Shown piece by piece: positions 44,261-53,707 of a stretch of DNA of 64,000 nt. The stretch is from contig NZ_CP014229.1 of assembly GCF_001553605.1 (NCBI RefSeq), forward strand, positions 2,198,501 to 2,262,500, in the 5' to 3' direction. Each line of letters begins with the position of its first letter. The first letter of the stretch is position 1. The stretch comes from Desulfovibrio fairfieldensis (lineage in GTDB: Bacteria; Desulfobacterota; Desulfovibrionia; Desulfovibrionales; Desulfovibrionaceae). The notes beneath the pieces are model-generated. The model was not told the DNA's origin and did no database searches. It saw only the letters and a list, made by a program, of their open reading frames with translations. Both the position numbers and the translations under genes were made by a program.

Positions 44261-44981
44261 TGAGCACCTGCCTTAAACGCGTCGCGTCCAGGGAGCGCAC
44301 CAGCTCCCCTTTCATGGCCACGGAAATCTCGCCGCGCTCTTCGGACACGACAACGGCCACGGCGTCGCTTTCCTGGGTGATGCCCAGAGCCGCCCGGTGG
44401 CGGGTGCCGAAATTCTGGCCTTTGGCAACGGCCAGCGGCAGAATGCAGGCCGCCGCCATGATCCGTCCGCGGCTGATGACCACCGCGCCGTCGTGCAACG
44501 GCGCTTTGGGATAAAAAATATTCATGAGCAGCTGACGGGAGAGCTGGGCGTCCACCCGTACGCCTTCGCGTTTGATCATGTCCCCGAGGCGCATGCTGCG
44601 CTCAATGACGATAAGCGCGCCCACGCGCAGGCGGGCCATTTCCACGCAGGCCATGACCACTTCCTCCACGCCGCCCTGCTTGAGCTCGCGCCGACGGAAC
44701 AGCCGGTGCGCGCCCATTTCGCCCAGAGCCTGGCGGATGTCGGCCTGAAAAATGACCACGATGAGGATAAACAGTGAGCTGAAGATGTGCTGCAAAAGCC
44801 AGGTGAGCGTATACAGGCCCATGGTCCTGGACATGAAATACAGCAGAGTCAGCAAGCCCAGGCCGGTAAGCACGGCCAGAGCGCGGGAGCCGCGCAGAAG
44901 CTGGATGACCTGGTAAAGCAGCGCGCTGACCAGAGCAATATCCAGCAGGTCGCGCCAGTCGAAAACAAAATGCTCGAACAC
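44247..44981 (-). CDS. cdaA: Membrane diadenylate cyclase CdaA
   Basis: 244 residues beginning with GTG. Three membrane helices occupy about residues 10-80. The DAC domain follows with PLHDGAVVI (DGA at 164-166) and FGTRHRAALGI (RHR at 194-196), the two catalytic motifs that condense two ATP into c-di-AMP. It belongs to the essential cdaA-cdaR-glmM unit linking c-di-AMP to cell-wall precursor supply and osmolyte control. The gene is preceded, in the same direction, by a diguanylate cyclase gene, an unusual insertion. Confidence 0.94.
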   Translation of the reverse strand: MFEHFVFDWRDLLDIALVSALLYQVIQLLRGSRALAVLTGLGLLTLLYFMSRTMGLYTLTWLLQHIFSSLFILIVVIFQADIRQALGEMGAHRLFRRRELKQGGVEEVVMACVEMARLRVGALIVIERSMRLGDMIKREGVRVDAQLSRQLLMNIFYPKAPLHDGAVVISRGRIMAAACILPLAVAKGQNFGTRHRAALGITQESDAVAVVVSEERGEISVAMKGELVRSLDATRLRQVLNEIL

Positions 44982-45011
44982 CGTATGGCTTCCTTTTGCA
45001 AACGCGCCGGT

Positions 45012-46343
45012 TCAGGTCCGGGCGCGTTTCTCTTTGTACATGCCCCCGTCCGCATGGGCGATCAGCGCATCGACGTCTTTTCCGTCGCGGGGATAGACGG
45101 CCTGGCCCACGCTGAAGGAAATGCGGATGTCATCGCCGTCCACAACAGCCCGGCTTCGCAGGGCCGCGCGGATGTCACCGAGGAATTTTTCGGTCTTTTC
45201 CTCGCGTTCCGAGCCCTGAGCAATGATGATGAATTCGTCGCCGCCGACGCGGGCGAAAATATGCCGGAAACTCATGTGGTTCTGGACCTCTTCCGCAAAA
45301 ACCTGCAAGACGCGGTCGCCCACATTGTGCCCGTAGGTATCATTGAAGAGTTTAAATTCGTTCAGATCCAGATAATAAAGGCAGAAACCGCCGTTCCCCT
45401 TGATAAGTTCGGCCAGTTTTTCAAACAGGCCGCGCCGATTGAGCAGGCCGGTCAGGGCATCCTGGTAGGCCATGTTTTCCAGTTGCCCACGGATGCGGCG
45501 TAAATCATGGTTATGCTGGGCAAGCGTGGCCAGCAGGAAACTGACCAACACGCCAAGCGAGATGTACAGCCAGGATTCGGGATACTGGTACCAGAGTTTG
45601 ACGGGCGAAAGGCGGAAAAACCAGTGGGCGTTGAGAATGTCGAGCGGCATTTCCAGATAAGGCGCGTCCTTGTTGTACGCATAGTCGCTACGCGCGATAA
45701 TCTGCTTTTTGTTGGTATCCGGGCTGATCCGCCAGATTTCATAGGCCAGGCCCAGCTCGGCCAGTTTGTCCAGTTCAGCGCCGTTCAGGGCCTGCGGGAA
45801 TTTCAGGGTGACGGAGACCAGCCCCCAGAACAACTTTCCGCCCTTGCCGTCATCCATGTACACAGGCAGGCGTCCCACCAGGGCCTGCCCCCCCTGCACC
45901 AGGGGGAAGGGACCGCCCAGAATCAGATGCCCCGCGTCCCTGGCCTCCACAGCCTCCTGATTGCCCGCGCCCCTGGCGAAAAAATTCAGGCCCAGCACGG
46001 CTTCATTGCCCTTGCGGGGGTAGACGTCGCTCACCACGCCGCCCGGCGCCACCAGCACATTGAGAATGGCCGGATCGTCCACCAGGGTGGAGGCCACTTT
46101 TTCGAAGTTTTCCACCTTGCCGTTATGCTGGATCACCAGAGCGGAAAGCGCCTGGGTTTTATAAAACAGTTTTGTGAGAACAGCGGTGAGCTTGTTGCTC
46201 TGATTGAGGATGACCCTCTCCATCTTGATGTATTCAATCTGGTATTTCCGTTCCACCAGAAAATACACGGCAAGACCGCACAGAATCAGCAGGGTGACGA
46301 AGGTGACGGCGGCCCGTTTGGATATTCCGCTACTTTTGAACAC
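45012..46343 (-). CDS. Membrane-anchored diguanylate cyclase with periplasmic sensor
   Basis: 443 residues from GTG 46343 (AAAGGA 6 bases before). TM1 near residues 12-30 (AAVTFVTLLILCGLAVYFLV), a periplasmic CHASE-like domain (NGKVENFEKVAS; FFARGAGNQEAVEARDAGHL), TM2 near 260-280, then GGDEF with ARVGGDEFII near 366-370. The catalytic motif is intact; the RxxD inhibitory site expected just upstream is absent (RHIF), so product inhibition at that site is unlikely. It sits 10 bases after folP and 30 before cdaA. Confidence 0.9.
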   Translation of the reverse strand: MFKSSGISKRAAVTFVTLLILCGLAVYFLVERKYQIEYIKMERVILNQSNKLTAVLTKLFYKTQALSALVIQHNGKVENFEKVASTLVDDPAILNVLVAPGGVVSDVYPRKGNEAVLGLNFFARGAGNQEAVEARDAGHLILGGPFPLVQGGQALVGRLPVYMDDGKGGKLFWGLVSVTLKFPQALNGAELDKLAELGLAYEIWRISPDTNKKQIIARSDYAYNKDAPYLEMPLDILNAHWFFRLSPVKLWYQYPESWLYISLGVLVSFLLATLAQHNHDLRRIRGQLENMAYQDALTGLLNRRGLFEKLAELIKGNGGFCLYYLDLNEFKLFNDTYGHNVGDRVLQVFAEEVQNHMSFRHIFARVGGDEFIIIAQGSEREEKTEKFLGDIRAALRSRAVVDGDDIRISFSVGQAVYPRDGKDVDALIAHADGGMYKEKRART

Positions 46344-46353
46344 ATGGAATCCT

Positions 46354-47256
46354 TTATTCAATCGGGCAGCTCTCGGGAGAAAACGCGGCTGCCACCGTCA
46401 GGCTTTGGCGGGCGGCGGCCACATCGTGGACCCGGTGCCAGAACACGCCCCGGCTCCAGAGCAGGGCCGTGGCAGTCTGAGTGGCCGTGCCCCGCGCTGA
46501 CGGCGGCAGCCCCAGCAGGCCGCCGAACACGGATTTCATGGACAGGCCCATGAGCACCGGCCTGCCGAAAACCAGCCAGTCCTCCGGATGGGACAGCAGG
46601 GCCAGATTATGTTCCAGCGTCTTGCCGAAACCAATGCCGGGGTCCAGCACGATGCGGTTTTCCGGCAGCCCGGCGGCGGTCAGGCGGGCCAGTTGACGTT
46701 CAAAAAATTCCAGCACGTCGCGACGCACGTCGTCATAGCGCGGGTCGCGCTGCATATTTTCCGGACGGCCCCGGCTGTGCATCAGCACATAGCCCGGCTT
46801 GTACTGGACCAGCACGTCCAGCAGCTCCGGATCAAAGGCGCAGGCCGAAATGTCGTTGATGATCACGGCCCCCTGCTCCAAAGCCGCAACAGCGGTAGCC
46901 GCGTGATAGGTATCCACGGAAACGACCGCGCCGGGCGCGCGTTGCCGCAGACCGGCCAGCACGGGCAAAAGGCGGGCCAGTTCCTCAGCGGGGCTCAACT
47001 CCGCCGCTCCGGGGCGGGAGGATTCCGCGCCCAGATCCAGAATGTCCGCGCCCTGGGCATGCAGACGCAGGGCGTGCGCCAAGCCCGCATGGGGGGCGGC
47101 ATGCAGGCCGCCGTCATAAAAGGAGTCCGGCGTCAGGTTGACAATGCCCATGACGCCGAAAGGGGCGGACGCCGTCAGCGCCCTGCCCCCGCTCAGCAGC
47201 CAGGGCGCGCCCGTGCCGGACGCGCCCCGCTCATTACTGCTTGTTCCGATCCGCAT
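46354..47256 (-). CDS. folP: Dihydropteroate synthase
   Basis: 300 residues from ATG 47256, which overlaps the end of ftsH by 23 bases. Signatures: MGIVNLTPDSFYDGG, then ILDLGAESSRPGAAELSPAEE (both DHPS patterns), SVDTYHAATA, IINDISAC, LDPGIGFGKTLEHN and the closing HRVHDVAAARQSL. It joins p-aminobenzoate to the pterin pyrophosphate in folate synthesis. ftsH-folP adjacency is common in proteobacteria. Confidence 0.95.
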   Translation of the reverse strand: MRIGTSSNERGASGTGAPWLLSGGRALTASAPFGVMGIVNLTPDSFYDGGLHAAPHAGLAHALRLHAQGADILDLGAESSRPGAAELSPAEELARLLPVLAGLRQRAPGAVVSVDTYHAATAVAALEQGAVIINDISACAFDPELLDVLVQYKPGYVLMHSRGRPENMQRDPRYDDVRRDVLEFFERQLARLTAAGLPENRIVLDPGIGFGKTLEHNLALLSHPEDWLVFGRPVLMGLSMKSVFGGLLGLPPSARGTATQTATALLWSRGVFWHRVHDVAAARQSLTVAAAFSPESCPIE

Positions 47257-49303
47257 GGTCGGCAGGACCTTCCTGCCCCGCCTGCCCTGCCTGATCAGGC
47301 TGATTAGTCTGGGCGGTCGATGCGTCTTCTTCCGGGCGCGTCTGACCATCCGACGGCAAGGCCGTAGCTTTTTTGTCGGCTTCCGCCGTGTCGCCGGGAG
47401 CCTCCGTTGCCTCGGTATCCGGTTCCAGGACGAAATCGCCACCCTTGTCCCGGCTTTTCGGAGCGTCGGGCGGGGAATTTTTCAGAGGCTTGCCGTTGAC
47501 GTCCAGGGGCGGCAGTTCCTTGTTGTCCATCAGAAGATCCAGCTCGTCGCCGGTGATTGTCTCCCGATCCAGCAGGGCGCGCGCAATGCGGTGCAGGATT
47601 TCTTCATTATCCTGGAGGAGCTTGCGGCAACGGCTGTGGGCTTCTTCCACGATGCGCTTGACCTCGGCGTCCACCAGACGGGCCGTGTCTTCGCTGAAGT
47701 TTTTGTTCTGCACCCATTCGCGGCCGATAAAGACCTCTTCGCCGGTCTCGCCGATGGACAGCGTGCCCACAGCTTCGCTCATGCCCCACTCGCAGACCAT
47801 CTTGCGGGCCATACGGGTGACGCGCTCAATGTCGTTGGACGCGCCGGTGGTGATGTCGTCGAAGATCAGTTCCTCGGCCACGCGGCCGCCCAACAGGACC
47901 ACCAGGTTGTTTTTCAGATAGCTGCGGGAATAACCGTGGCGGTCTTCCTCGGGCAGCTGCATGGTCACGCCCAAAGCGCGGCCGCGCGGGATAATGGTGA
48001 CCTTGTGCACCGGGTCGGAACCGGGCAGCAACCGGGCGGCCAGGGCGTGGCCGCCTTCATGGTAAGCGGTGATCCGCTTCTCCTCGTCCGAGAGGATCAG
48101 GCTGCGCCGCTCACGGCCCATGAGCACCTTGTCCTTGGCAAATTCAAAATCGCGCATATCCAGCTTGTCCTGGTTCAGCTTGGCCGCCTGCAGGGCCGCC
48201 TCGTTGACCAGGTTTTCCAGATCCGCGCCGGAAAAGCCCGGCGTGCCGCGCGCCAGCACTTCCAGGTCCACGTCCGAATCCAGGGGCGTGCGCTTGGTGT
48301 GCACTTCAAGAATGCGACGGCGGCCGCGCAGATCCGGCGTGGGCACCACCACCTGGCGGTCGAAACGGCCGGGCCGCAGCAGGGCCGGGTCCAGCACGTC
48401 CGGACGGTTGGTGGCCGCGATGAGGATGACGCCCTCATTGCTTTCAAAACCGTCCATTTCCACCAGCAACTGGTTCAGGGTCTGCTCGCGCTCGTCATGG
48501 CCCCCGCCCAGCCCGGCGCCGCGCTGGCGGCCCACGGCGTCGATTTCGTCAATAAAAATCAGGCAGGGCGCATTTTTCTTGCCCTGCACAAAGAGGTCGC
48601 GCACGCGCGAAGCGCCCACGCCCACGAACATTTCCACAAAGTCCGAGCCGGAAATGGAAAAGAACGGCACCCCGGCCTCACCGGCCACGGCGCGCGCCAG
48701 CAGGGTTTTACCCGTGCCGGGAGGGCCCACCAGCAGAACGCCCTTGGGAATGCGCCCGCCCAGGCGGGTGAACTTTTTGGGATTGGAGAGGAACTCCACC
48801 ACTTCCGAAAGTTCCTCCTTGGCCTCATCCACGCCCGCCACGTCGGCAAAGGTAACGCGCGTGCTGTCCTGATTGAGCATACGCGCCTTGGAACGGCCGA
48901 AACTCATGGCTTTGCCGCCGCCGCTCTGCATCTGGCGCATGAAGAAAATCCAGACGCCGATGAGCAACAGCATGGGGAACCAGGAAACCAGAAGGGTCAT
49001 ATACCAGGGGGACTCTTCCGGCGGCTCGGCCTTGATTTCCACCTTTTTCTCAATAAGCCGGTTGACCAGGCCCGAATCCTGCGGGGCATAGGTCTGGATG
49101 CTCTTGTTGTCCGAGGTCTTGCCCGTGAGCGTGTGCCCCTGGATGGTCACGGATAGTACCTGCCCGTCGTCCACCTTGTTGAGGAACTCCGTGTAGGGCA
49201 CCCGCTGCAGACCGGCCTGCGGTTGCTGGAACATATTAAAAAGCATGACCATCGCCAGGACGATAATCGCCCACAGCATCAGGTTGCGACTGAACTGATT
49301 CAA
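47234..49303 (-). CDS. ftsH: ATP-dependent zinc metalloprotease FtsH
   Basis: 689 residues. Two membrane helices (8-25 and 104-121) flank a periplasmic domain. The AAA+ domain has Walker A GPPGTGKT (193-200), Walker [13 protein letters not shown] and the second-region pattern [20 protein letters not shown]. The protease motif HEGGH lies near 414-418. The acidic, low-complexity C-terminal 60 residues are typical. It degrades membrane and some soluble proteins. First gene of the minus-strand unit ftsH-folP-DGC-cdaA-cdaR-glmM. Confidence 0.96.
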   Translation of the reverse strand: MNQFSRNLMLWAIIVLAMVMLFNMFQQPQAGLQRVPYTEFLNKVDDGQVLSVTIQGHTLTGKTSDNKSIQTYAPQDSGLVNRLIEKKVEIKAEPPEESPWYMTLLVSWFPMLLLIGVWIFFMRQMQSGGGKAMSFGRSKARMLNQDSTRVTFADVAGVDEAKEELSEVVEFLSNPKKFTRLGGRIPKGVLLVGPPGTGKTLLARAVAGEAGVPFFSISGSDFVEMFVGVGASRVRDLFVQGKKNAPCLIFIDEIDAVGRQRGAGLGGGHDEREQTLNQLLVEMDGFESNEGVILIAATNRPDVLDPALLRPGRFDRQVVVPTPDLRGRRRILEVHTKRTPLDSDVDLEVLARGTPGFSGADLENLVNEAALQAAKLNQDKLDMRDFEFAKDKVLMGRERRSLILSDEEKRITAYHEGGHALAARLLPGSDPVHKVTIIPRGRALGVTMQLPEEDRHGYSRSYLKNNLVVLLGGRVAEELIFDDITTGASNDIERVTRMARKMVCEWGMSEAVGTLSIGETGEEVFIGREWVQNKNFSEDTARLVDAEVKRIVEEAHSRCRKLLQDNEEILHRIARALLDRETITGDELDLLMDNKELPPLDVNGKPLKNSPPDAPKSRDKGGDFVLEPDTEATEAPGDTAEADKKATALPSDGQTRPEEDASTAQTNQPDQAGQAGQEGPADHADRNKQ

Positions 49304-49567
49304 CGCTGCCTCCGTTACGATTTCAACGCGCCGAGCGGCGCGGCCAAAGCCGGTTCCATGTCCGGCCTGGGGCGGGAAAATACTACCTGCATGCGCCCGG
49401 TGTCAAATCAGATAAACCGGGGCCGTTCCGGCAGTGCCTATCTTATAGGATATAATATTACCTGTAGGCTTGGCAATGGCCCGGTTCCGGACGGCTTTTC
49501 ATCCCTTCCCCGCAACGGCCCTTGCGGAGCGGACGCTTTTCGCTTATGGTCCGTAGACCTACGGCGG

Positions 49568-49661
49568 GGGGACGTGTCGTCACCGGTGTGGCGCCCGGTC
49601 TTCAAAACCGGTGGCAGGCTTTACGGTCTGCGGTAGGTTCGACTCCTATGCGTCCCCGCCA
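49568..49661 (+). tRNA. selC: Selenocysteine tRNA (anticodon UCA)
   Basis: 94 bases with encoded CCA. The 8-base acceptor stem GGGGACGT pairs with GCGTCCCC. The anticodon arm CCGGT CTTCAAA ACCGG carries TCA, and the T arm is GGTAGGTTCGACTCCTAT, ending GCCA. A long variable arm lies between, as expected for tRNA-Sec. It is charged with serine, converted to selenocysteine by SelA and brought to UGA codons by SelB (neither gene is here). I noticed no candidate selenoprotein in the window. Confidence 0.95.
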
Positions 49662-49709
49662 GATATGCTCCGACCCGCCGGTTTCAGCTCCCCGCGATAG
49701 ATACATTTT

Positions 49710-49741
49710 CCCGTTGAGGTTTCACTTCAGCGGGTTTTTTT
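49710..49741 (+). terminator. Terminator of selC
   Basis: CCCGTTGAGG (49710-49719) pairs with CTTCAGCGGG (49725-49734), two G-U pairs, and is followed by TTTTTTT. Confidence 0.85.
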
Positions 49742-49908
49742 ATGGAATCCACGCGCGGACCGGCCGCAAGGGGATGCCGTTGTCTTGCGGTAGGCGCTGT
49801 GGTATCCAGCAAGAGACGCCGAAGAAAAAAACGGCGCGAACAGCCTTGCGCGGCGAGCGCCGGGGCGGGCTGAGGCTGGTTGTTTGTCTTTATGAAAATT
49901 CATGCACA

Positions 49909-49934
49909 ACACGGACCATGCGTCCGTGTTTTTT
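49909..49934 (+). terminator. Second plus-strand terminator in a gene-free stretch
   Basis: ACACGGAC and GTCCGTGT are perfect inverted copies around five bases, followed by TTTTT. No gene is seen between the selC terminator and this hairpin, so either it is a backup or a short unrecognised transcript ends here. The rest of 49742-50118 shows nothing coding. Confidence 0.75.
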
Positions 49935-50118
49935 GTTTTTGGAGCGTTTCAAGCGATAAATGCTCTGATATCCGGGCGGGACATGCGGCCATTTGTGAAC
50001 ACCGCAAATAAAAAAAACCGTTTCCGACCGATGGAGAAGAGGCGCAGCGGGAATCGCACGTTTTCCCGGCTGAAAAGACACTATATCCCAATAAAATATA
50101 CTCTAGTGAGGAACAGCC

Positions 50119-51858
50119 ATGAAGCTGTCGACAAAAATCTGTTTGAGCATGGCCGTACTGACGGTCCTGATGACCATTCTGGCAGGATTTTTGCTGATGG
50201 AGCTGGATAAGGTCAACGATTTCGTCACCACCCTGGCCCACCGCAACATTCCCACCATCAGTGTGGCTGGTCAATATAACAACGACATGTCGGAACACCG
50301 CATTGCCGAAGTGCGGCACGTCTACGCCACGGACCCGGCGATCATCGCCCGCATTGACAAGGAAATCATCCAATGGCGGGAAAAGCTCTCCGCGTATCTC
50401 AACACCTTGCAAGGCTTGATCCATACCCCGGAAGGCAGGGAAAAGCTGGACAACGTCAAGAAGGAAAGCCGGGACTACTTCGCCAGCTCGGACAAAATGC
50501 TCACCATGTCGCGGGAACAGAAAAACGAGCAGGCCGTGAATTTTCTGATCAGGGAATCGCACAAGGAATATCTCGAGCTTTGCGACACCATCAATGCCCT
50601 GGTGACCTACGCCACGGACAACGCCGACATGGTCAACCGCCAGGGAGACGAGGTCTACGCGCAGGCCCGGAATATCGGCATCGGCCTGACCATCGCGGCC
50701 ATCCTTGCCGCAATCGTGCTGATCGTGCTGATCGTGCGCAACGTCATCCGCCAACTCGGCAAGGACCCTGGCGCGTTAAATTCCATCGCCATGCGCGTGG
50801 AGCACGGCGACTACAATATTGACGACGGCAGCCCCAAAATCGGCGTGTACGGCTCCATCGTGGCCATGGTCAAAGCCTTGGAGGGCCATATCGAAACCGC
50901 TCGCCGGGAATCGGAAAACGCCAGGGAGCAGTCCCGTAAAGCCGAGGAGGCCATGCGTCGCGCGGAGGCCGCCGGCGAGCAGGCCCAGGCCAAGACCGAG
51001 GCCATGCTGATTGCCGCCGACAGGCTGGAAGAAGTGGCCAACGTGGTTTCCTCGGCCTCCACCGAGCTTTCCGCCCAGATCGAGCAGTCCGACCGGGGCG
51101 CGGCGGAATCCGCCCAGCGCCTCTCAGAAGCGGCCACGGCCATGAACGAAATGAACGCCACCGTGCAGGAAGTCGCCAGAAACGCCGGCGCTGCTTCCGG
51201 CGCTTCCGCCAAAACCAAGGCCAAGGCCGAGGACGGCGCGCGCATTGTGAAAAAATCCCTTCAGAGCATCAACAAGGTGCACCAGGTTTCCGTGGAGCTC
51301 AAAGGAGACATGGTCCAGCTCAACGAACACGCCCAGGCCATCAGCCGGATCATGAATGTGATTTCCGACATTGCGGACCAGACGAACCTGCTGGCCCTGA
51401 ATGCCGCTATTGAGGCGGCCCGCGCGGGCGAGGCCGGACGCGGCTTTGCCGTGGTGGCCGACGAAGTGCGCAAACTGGCCGAAAAGACCATGAGTTCCAC
51501 CCAGGATGTGGGCAACGCCATCAGCGCCATTCAGGCAAGCACGGCCAAGAGCACGGCCTCGGTGGACGACGCCGTGGTCCGGATCGAAGAGGCCACGGAA
51601 TACGCCAATGCCTCGGGCCAGGCCCTGGAAGCCATTGTCTCCACGGTGGAGGGCACGGCGGACCAGGTCAACGCCATTGCCACGGCCAGTGAAGAGCAGT
51701 CGGCGGCCAGCGAGGAAATCAACCATTCCATCGTCCAGGTCAACGACATGTCCCGGCAGACCGCCGATGCCATGGCCGAGGCGGCCAAGGCCGTTTCTGA
51801 CCTGGCCGCCCAGGCGCAGGGCCTCACGCTTCTGATCCAGGAAATGAAGCAGAGCTGA
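50119..51858 (+). CDS. Methyl-accepting chemotaxis protein
   Basis: 579 residues after AGGA. TM1 at about 7-28, a four-helix-bundle periplasmic domain (about 30-190), TM2 at about 192-212 ([20 protein letters not shown]), a HAMP-like linker, then a long coiled coil with the signalling tip [20 protein letters not shown] and [16 protein letters not shown]. It relays an unknown signal to CheA/CheW. No other chemotaxis genes lie nearby and there is no C-terminal CheR-tether pentapeptide. Confidence 0.94.
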   Translation: MKLSTKICLSMAVLTVLMTILAGFLLMELDKVNDFVTTLAHRNIPTISVAGQYNNDMSEHRIAEVRHVYATDPAIIARIDKEIIQWREKLSAYLNTLQGLIHTPEGREKLDNVKKESRDYFASSDKMLTMSREQKNEQAVNFLIRESHKEYLELCDTINALVTYATDNADMVNRQGDEVYAQARNIGIGLTIAAILAAIVLIVLIVRNVIRQLGKDPGALNSIAMRVEHGDYNIDDGSPKIGVYGSIVAMVKALEGHIETARRESENAREQSRKAEEAMRRAEAAGEQAQAKTEAMLIAADRLEEVANVVSSASTELSAQIEQSDRGAAESAQRLSEAATAMNEMNATVQEVARNAGAASGASAKTKAKAEDGARIVKKSLQSINKVHQVSVELKGDMVQLNEHAQAISRIMNVISDIADQTNLLALNAAIEAARAGEAGRGFAVVADEVRKLAEKTMSSTQDVGNAISAIQASTAKSTASVDDAVVRIEEATEYANASGQALEAIVSTVEGTADQVNAIATASEEQSAASEEINHSIVQVNDMSRQTADAMAEAAKAVSDLAAQAQGLTLLIQEMKQS

Positions 51859-51874
51859 TGCCGCCCGGCGGGGG

Positions 51875-51895
51875 ATCGGGCCGGAGCCCGATTTC
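51875..51895 (+). terminator. Possible terminator of the receptor gene
   Basis: ATCGGGC CGGA GCCCGAT is a perfect 7-base stem followed by TTTCCC, 16 bases after the stop. The T run is short. Confidence 0.5.
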
Positions 51896-52033
51896 CCGTC
51901 GTCCGGGACGCCGCCTTGACACGGCTCTGTTCCGGGTATAGGCCCTAAAAAGTCTGTATGTTCCGGCTTGGCGGCCGTGCTTTCCGTACTCTCATGTGGC
52001 GCCGACGGAGTCTTACGGGTATTCCCTCTTTAC

Positions 52034-52224
52034 AGCATTTTACGTTTGAAATGTTATATTTCAAACTCCATGCCGTCCGTGTGCCGTGGAAGCGTTAGCC
52101 GTTGGCGGGTCTTCGAGCCATATGGATACCGACAGCAACGCTAAAACGCGGTTTGCACTTGGGTTTGGGGGTCCGCTTACACGGCCACCGGAGCAATTCA
52201 CTCATTTCAACCGTGACTTGCTCT
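52034..52224. mobile_element. Dispersed repeat with inverted ends, different interior
   Basis: The left end, AGCATTTTACGTTTGAAATG (52034-52053), and the right end, CATTTCAACCGTGACTTGCT (from 52203), are inverted copies related to the ends of the element at 41749, but the interior differs. It fills most of the space before the FecR gene, so that gene's promoter may lie inside or just after it. Confidence 0.6.
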
Positions 52225-52299
52225 AATAATGTCGGATTATTGCCGTTTCTTCCTTTGAAACGAACGTGCTCCACACTTTTCTCCTTCGCGGAGGCATGT

Positions 52300-53691
52300 A
52301 TGTTTATCCAGCGCCTCTTTTTCTGGGCAGCATTCTGTTGTCTCAGTCTGCTTCTTGCCGCTCCGGGCTTTGCCGCGTCCTCCCAGCCCGCCGAAGCCGC
52401 GCGTGTCATCGCCGTGACGCCGGGGGCCTTTGTGCAGCGCGGAAATGTGCGCGCGCCCCTCAAACTGAAAGACCCGCTGTATAAAGAGGACCAGGTCAGC
52501 ACCGACGCCACCGGCAAGCTGCAACTGCTTTTCGCCGACGACACCACGGTGGCCGTAGCGCCGGACAGCATGGTCAATATTGCTGATTTCAGCTTCGGCG
52601 GACCGGCCAAGGCCAGCTTCGCCATGGGCGTGGGCCGGGGCCTGGCCCGGGTGGTCACCGGCAAGGTGGTGGAGCAAAACCGCGAAGGTTTCAAAGTCAC
52701 CACGCCACACGCCACGGTGGGCATTCGCGGCACTATTCTGACCGCCGACGTGCGCAGTCCCTCCCAGAGCAAATTCATCCTCAGCCAATTGGGCGCGGGC
52801 CACACCGTCAGTGTGCTCAATACCGCCACAGGCCAGAACACGGAAATGCCCAAAGCCGGCCTGACCACCGAAGCGGGAGCCGCCGGCAATGTGCTGCGCC
52901 CGGCCACGCCCGCTGAAATGAACGCTGTCCAGACAGTGACGCGCCAGACCCGCCAAGCCCCGCAAACCGTCGCTACGGGCAATTCTGCGGCTCGGGGTAC
53001 GTCAACGGCGGCCCGACCTCAGGCGCAATCATCGACTCCTGCCAAAAACCCGGCAACAACGGGTACTCCCGCTTCCATGGGCGCGTCCGGCGTGGAAGAT
53101 CCCTCCGGAGGGCACAGCGTGGCCGGCAAAGGCGACACTACAGTCAACCAGGTCGCCGCCACAGCTCCCAAAAGCAATGAAGAAACCCTGCACGGCGTAG
53201 GTAATCTTGCCGATAGTTCTGCCCCCGACGGCTCCTCGCCTGATCCCACGCCCGGCGGTGATCTCACTCCTGACCCCATGCCCGGCGGCGACCTCACGCC
53301 CGGCGCGGGTGACAATCCTGGCGGGCTTAGCGCCAGCTATGTGGGGGGGCTGGGTTCGAGAAGCGCGGAAGATCTTCACGGCGGATTTAGCTTCGATGTG
53401 AATCTGGGCAGCGGCGTGCTGGACAAGGGCACTATGTATGTAGAACACAGCGGCACGCGGTATGAGGGCACAGACGGCAGCGGTCAGCTCACCGGTTCTG
53501 ACTTTACCTTGGGTTTCGAGCATATGACTGAAACCGGCAACCTTCCCGAAGATAGAAATGTTACCGGCAATATTGCTGGCAGCCTGTCGCCGGACAAGGA
53601 ATCTCTGACCGTTGACCAGTGGGAAGTCAACACCCAGCAACACGGCGTTTCCATCGGCGGCGACACCGGCTGTGGTCATAAGGCACATTAA
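52300..53691 (+). CDS. Exported FecR-domain protein with C-terminal barrel-like domain
   Basis: 463 residues from ATG 52300, 5 bases after GGAGG. A signal peptide ends near AAPGFA (residue 24) with no lipobox. The FecR domain spans about 30-150: the pattern LKLKDPLYKEDQVSTDATGK, LLFADDTTVAV, and TPHATVGIRGT. A Pro/Gly/Thr-rich linker contains two near-identical units of TPGGDLTPDPMP type. The last 120 residues are Gly-rich and strand-forming (GGFSFDVNLGSGVLDKGTMY; GQLTGSDFTLGFEHM; NIAGSLSPDKESLTVDQWEV). The Slam-like gene starts 16 bases later, suggesting this is its cargo. Confidence 0.8.
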   Translation: MFIQRLFFWAAFCCLSLLLAAPGFAASSQPAEAARVIAVTPGAFVQRGNVRAPLKLKDPLYKEDQVSTDATGKLQLLFADDTTVAVAPDSMVNIADFSFGGPAKASFAMGVGRGLARVVTGKVVEQNREGFKVTTPHATVGIRGTILTADVRSPSQSKFILSQLGAGHTVSVLNTATGQNTEMPKAGLTTEAGAAGNVLRPATPAEMNAVQTVTRQTRQAPQTVATGNSAARGTSTAARPQAQSSTPAKNPATTGTPASMGASGVEDPSGGHSVAGKGDTTVNQVAATAPKSNEETLHGVGNLADSSAPDGSSPDPTPGGDLTPDPMPGGDLTPGAGDNPGGLSASYVGGLGSRSAEDLHGGFSFDVNLGSGVLDKGTMYVEHSGTRYEGTDGSGQLTGSDFTLGFEHMTETGNLPEDRNVTGNIAGSLSPDKESLTVDQWEVNTQQHGVSIGGDTGCGHKAH

Positions 53692-53707
53692 CCAGCCCAC
53701 ACGAAAC

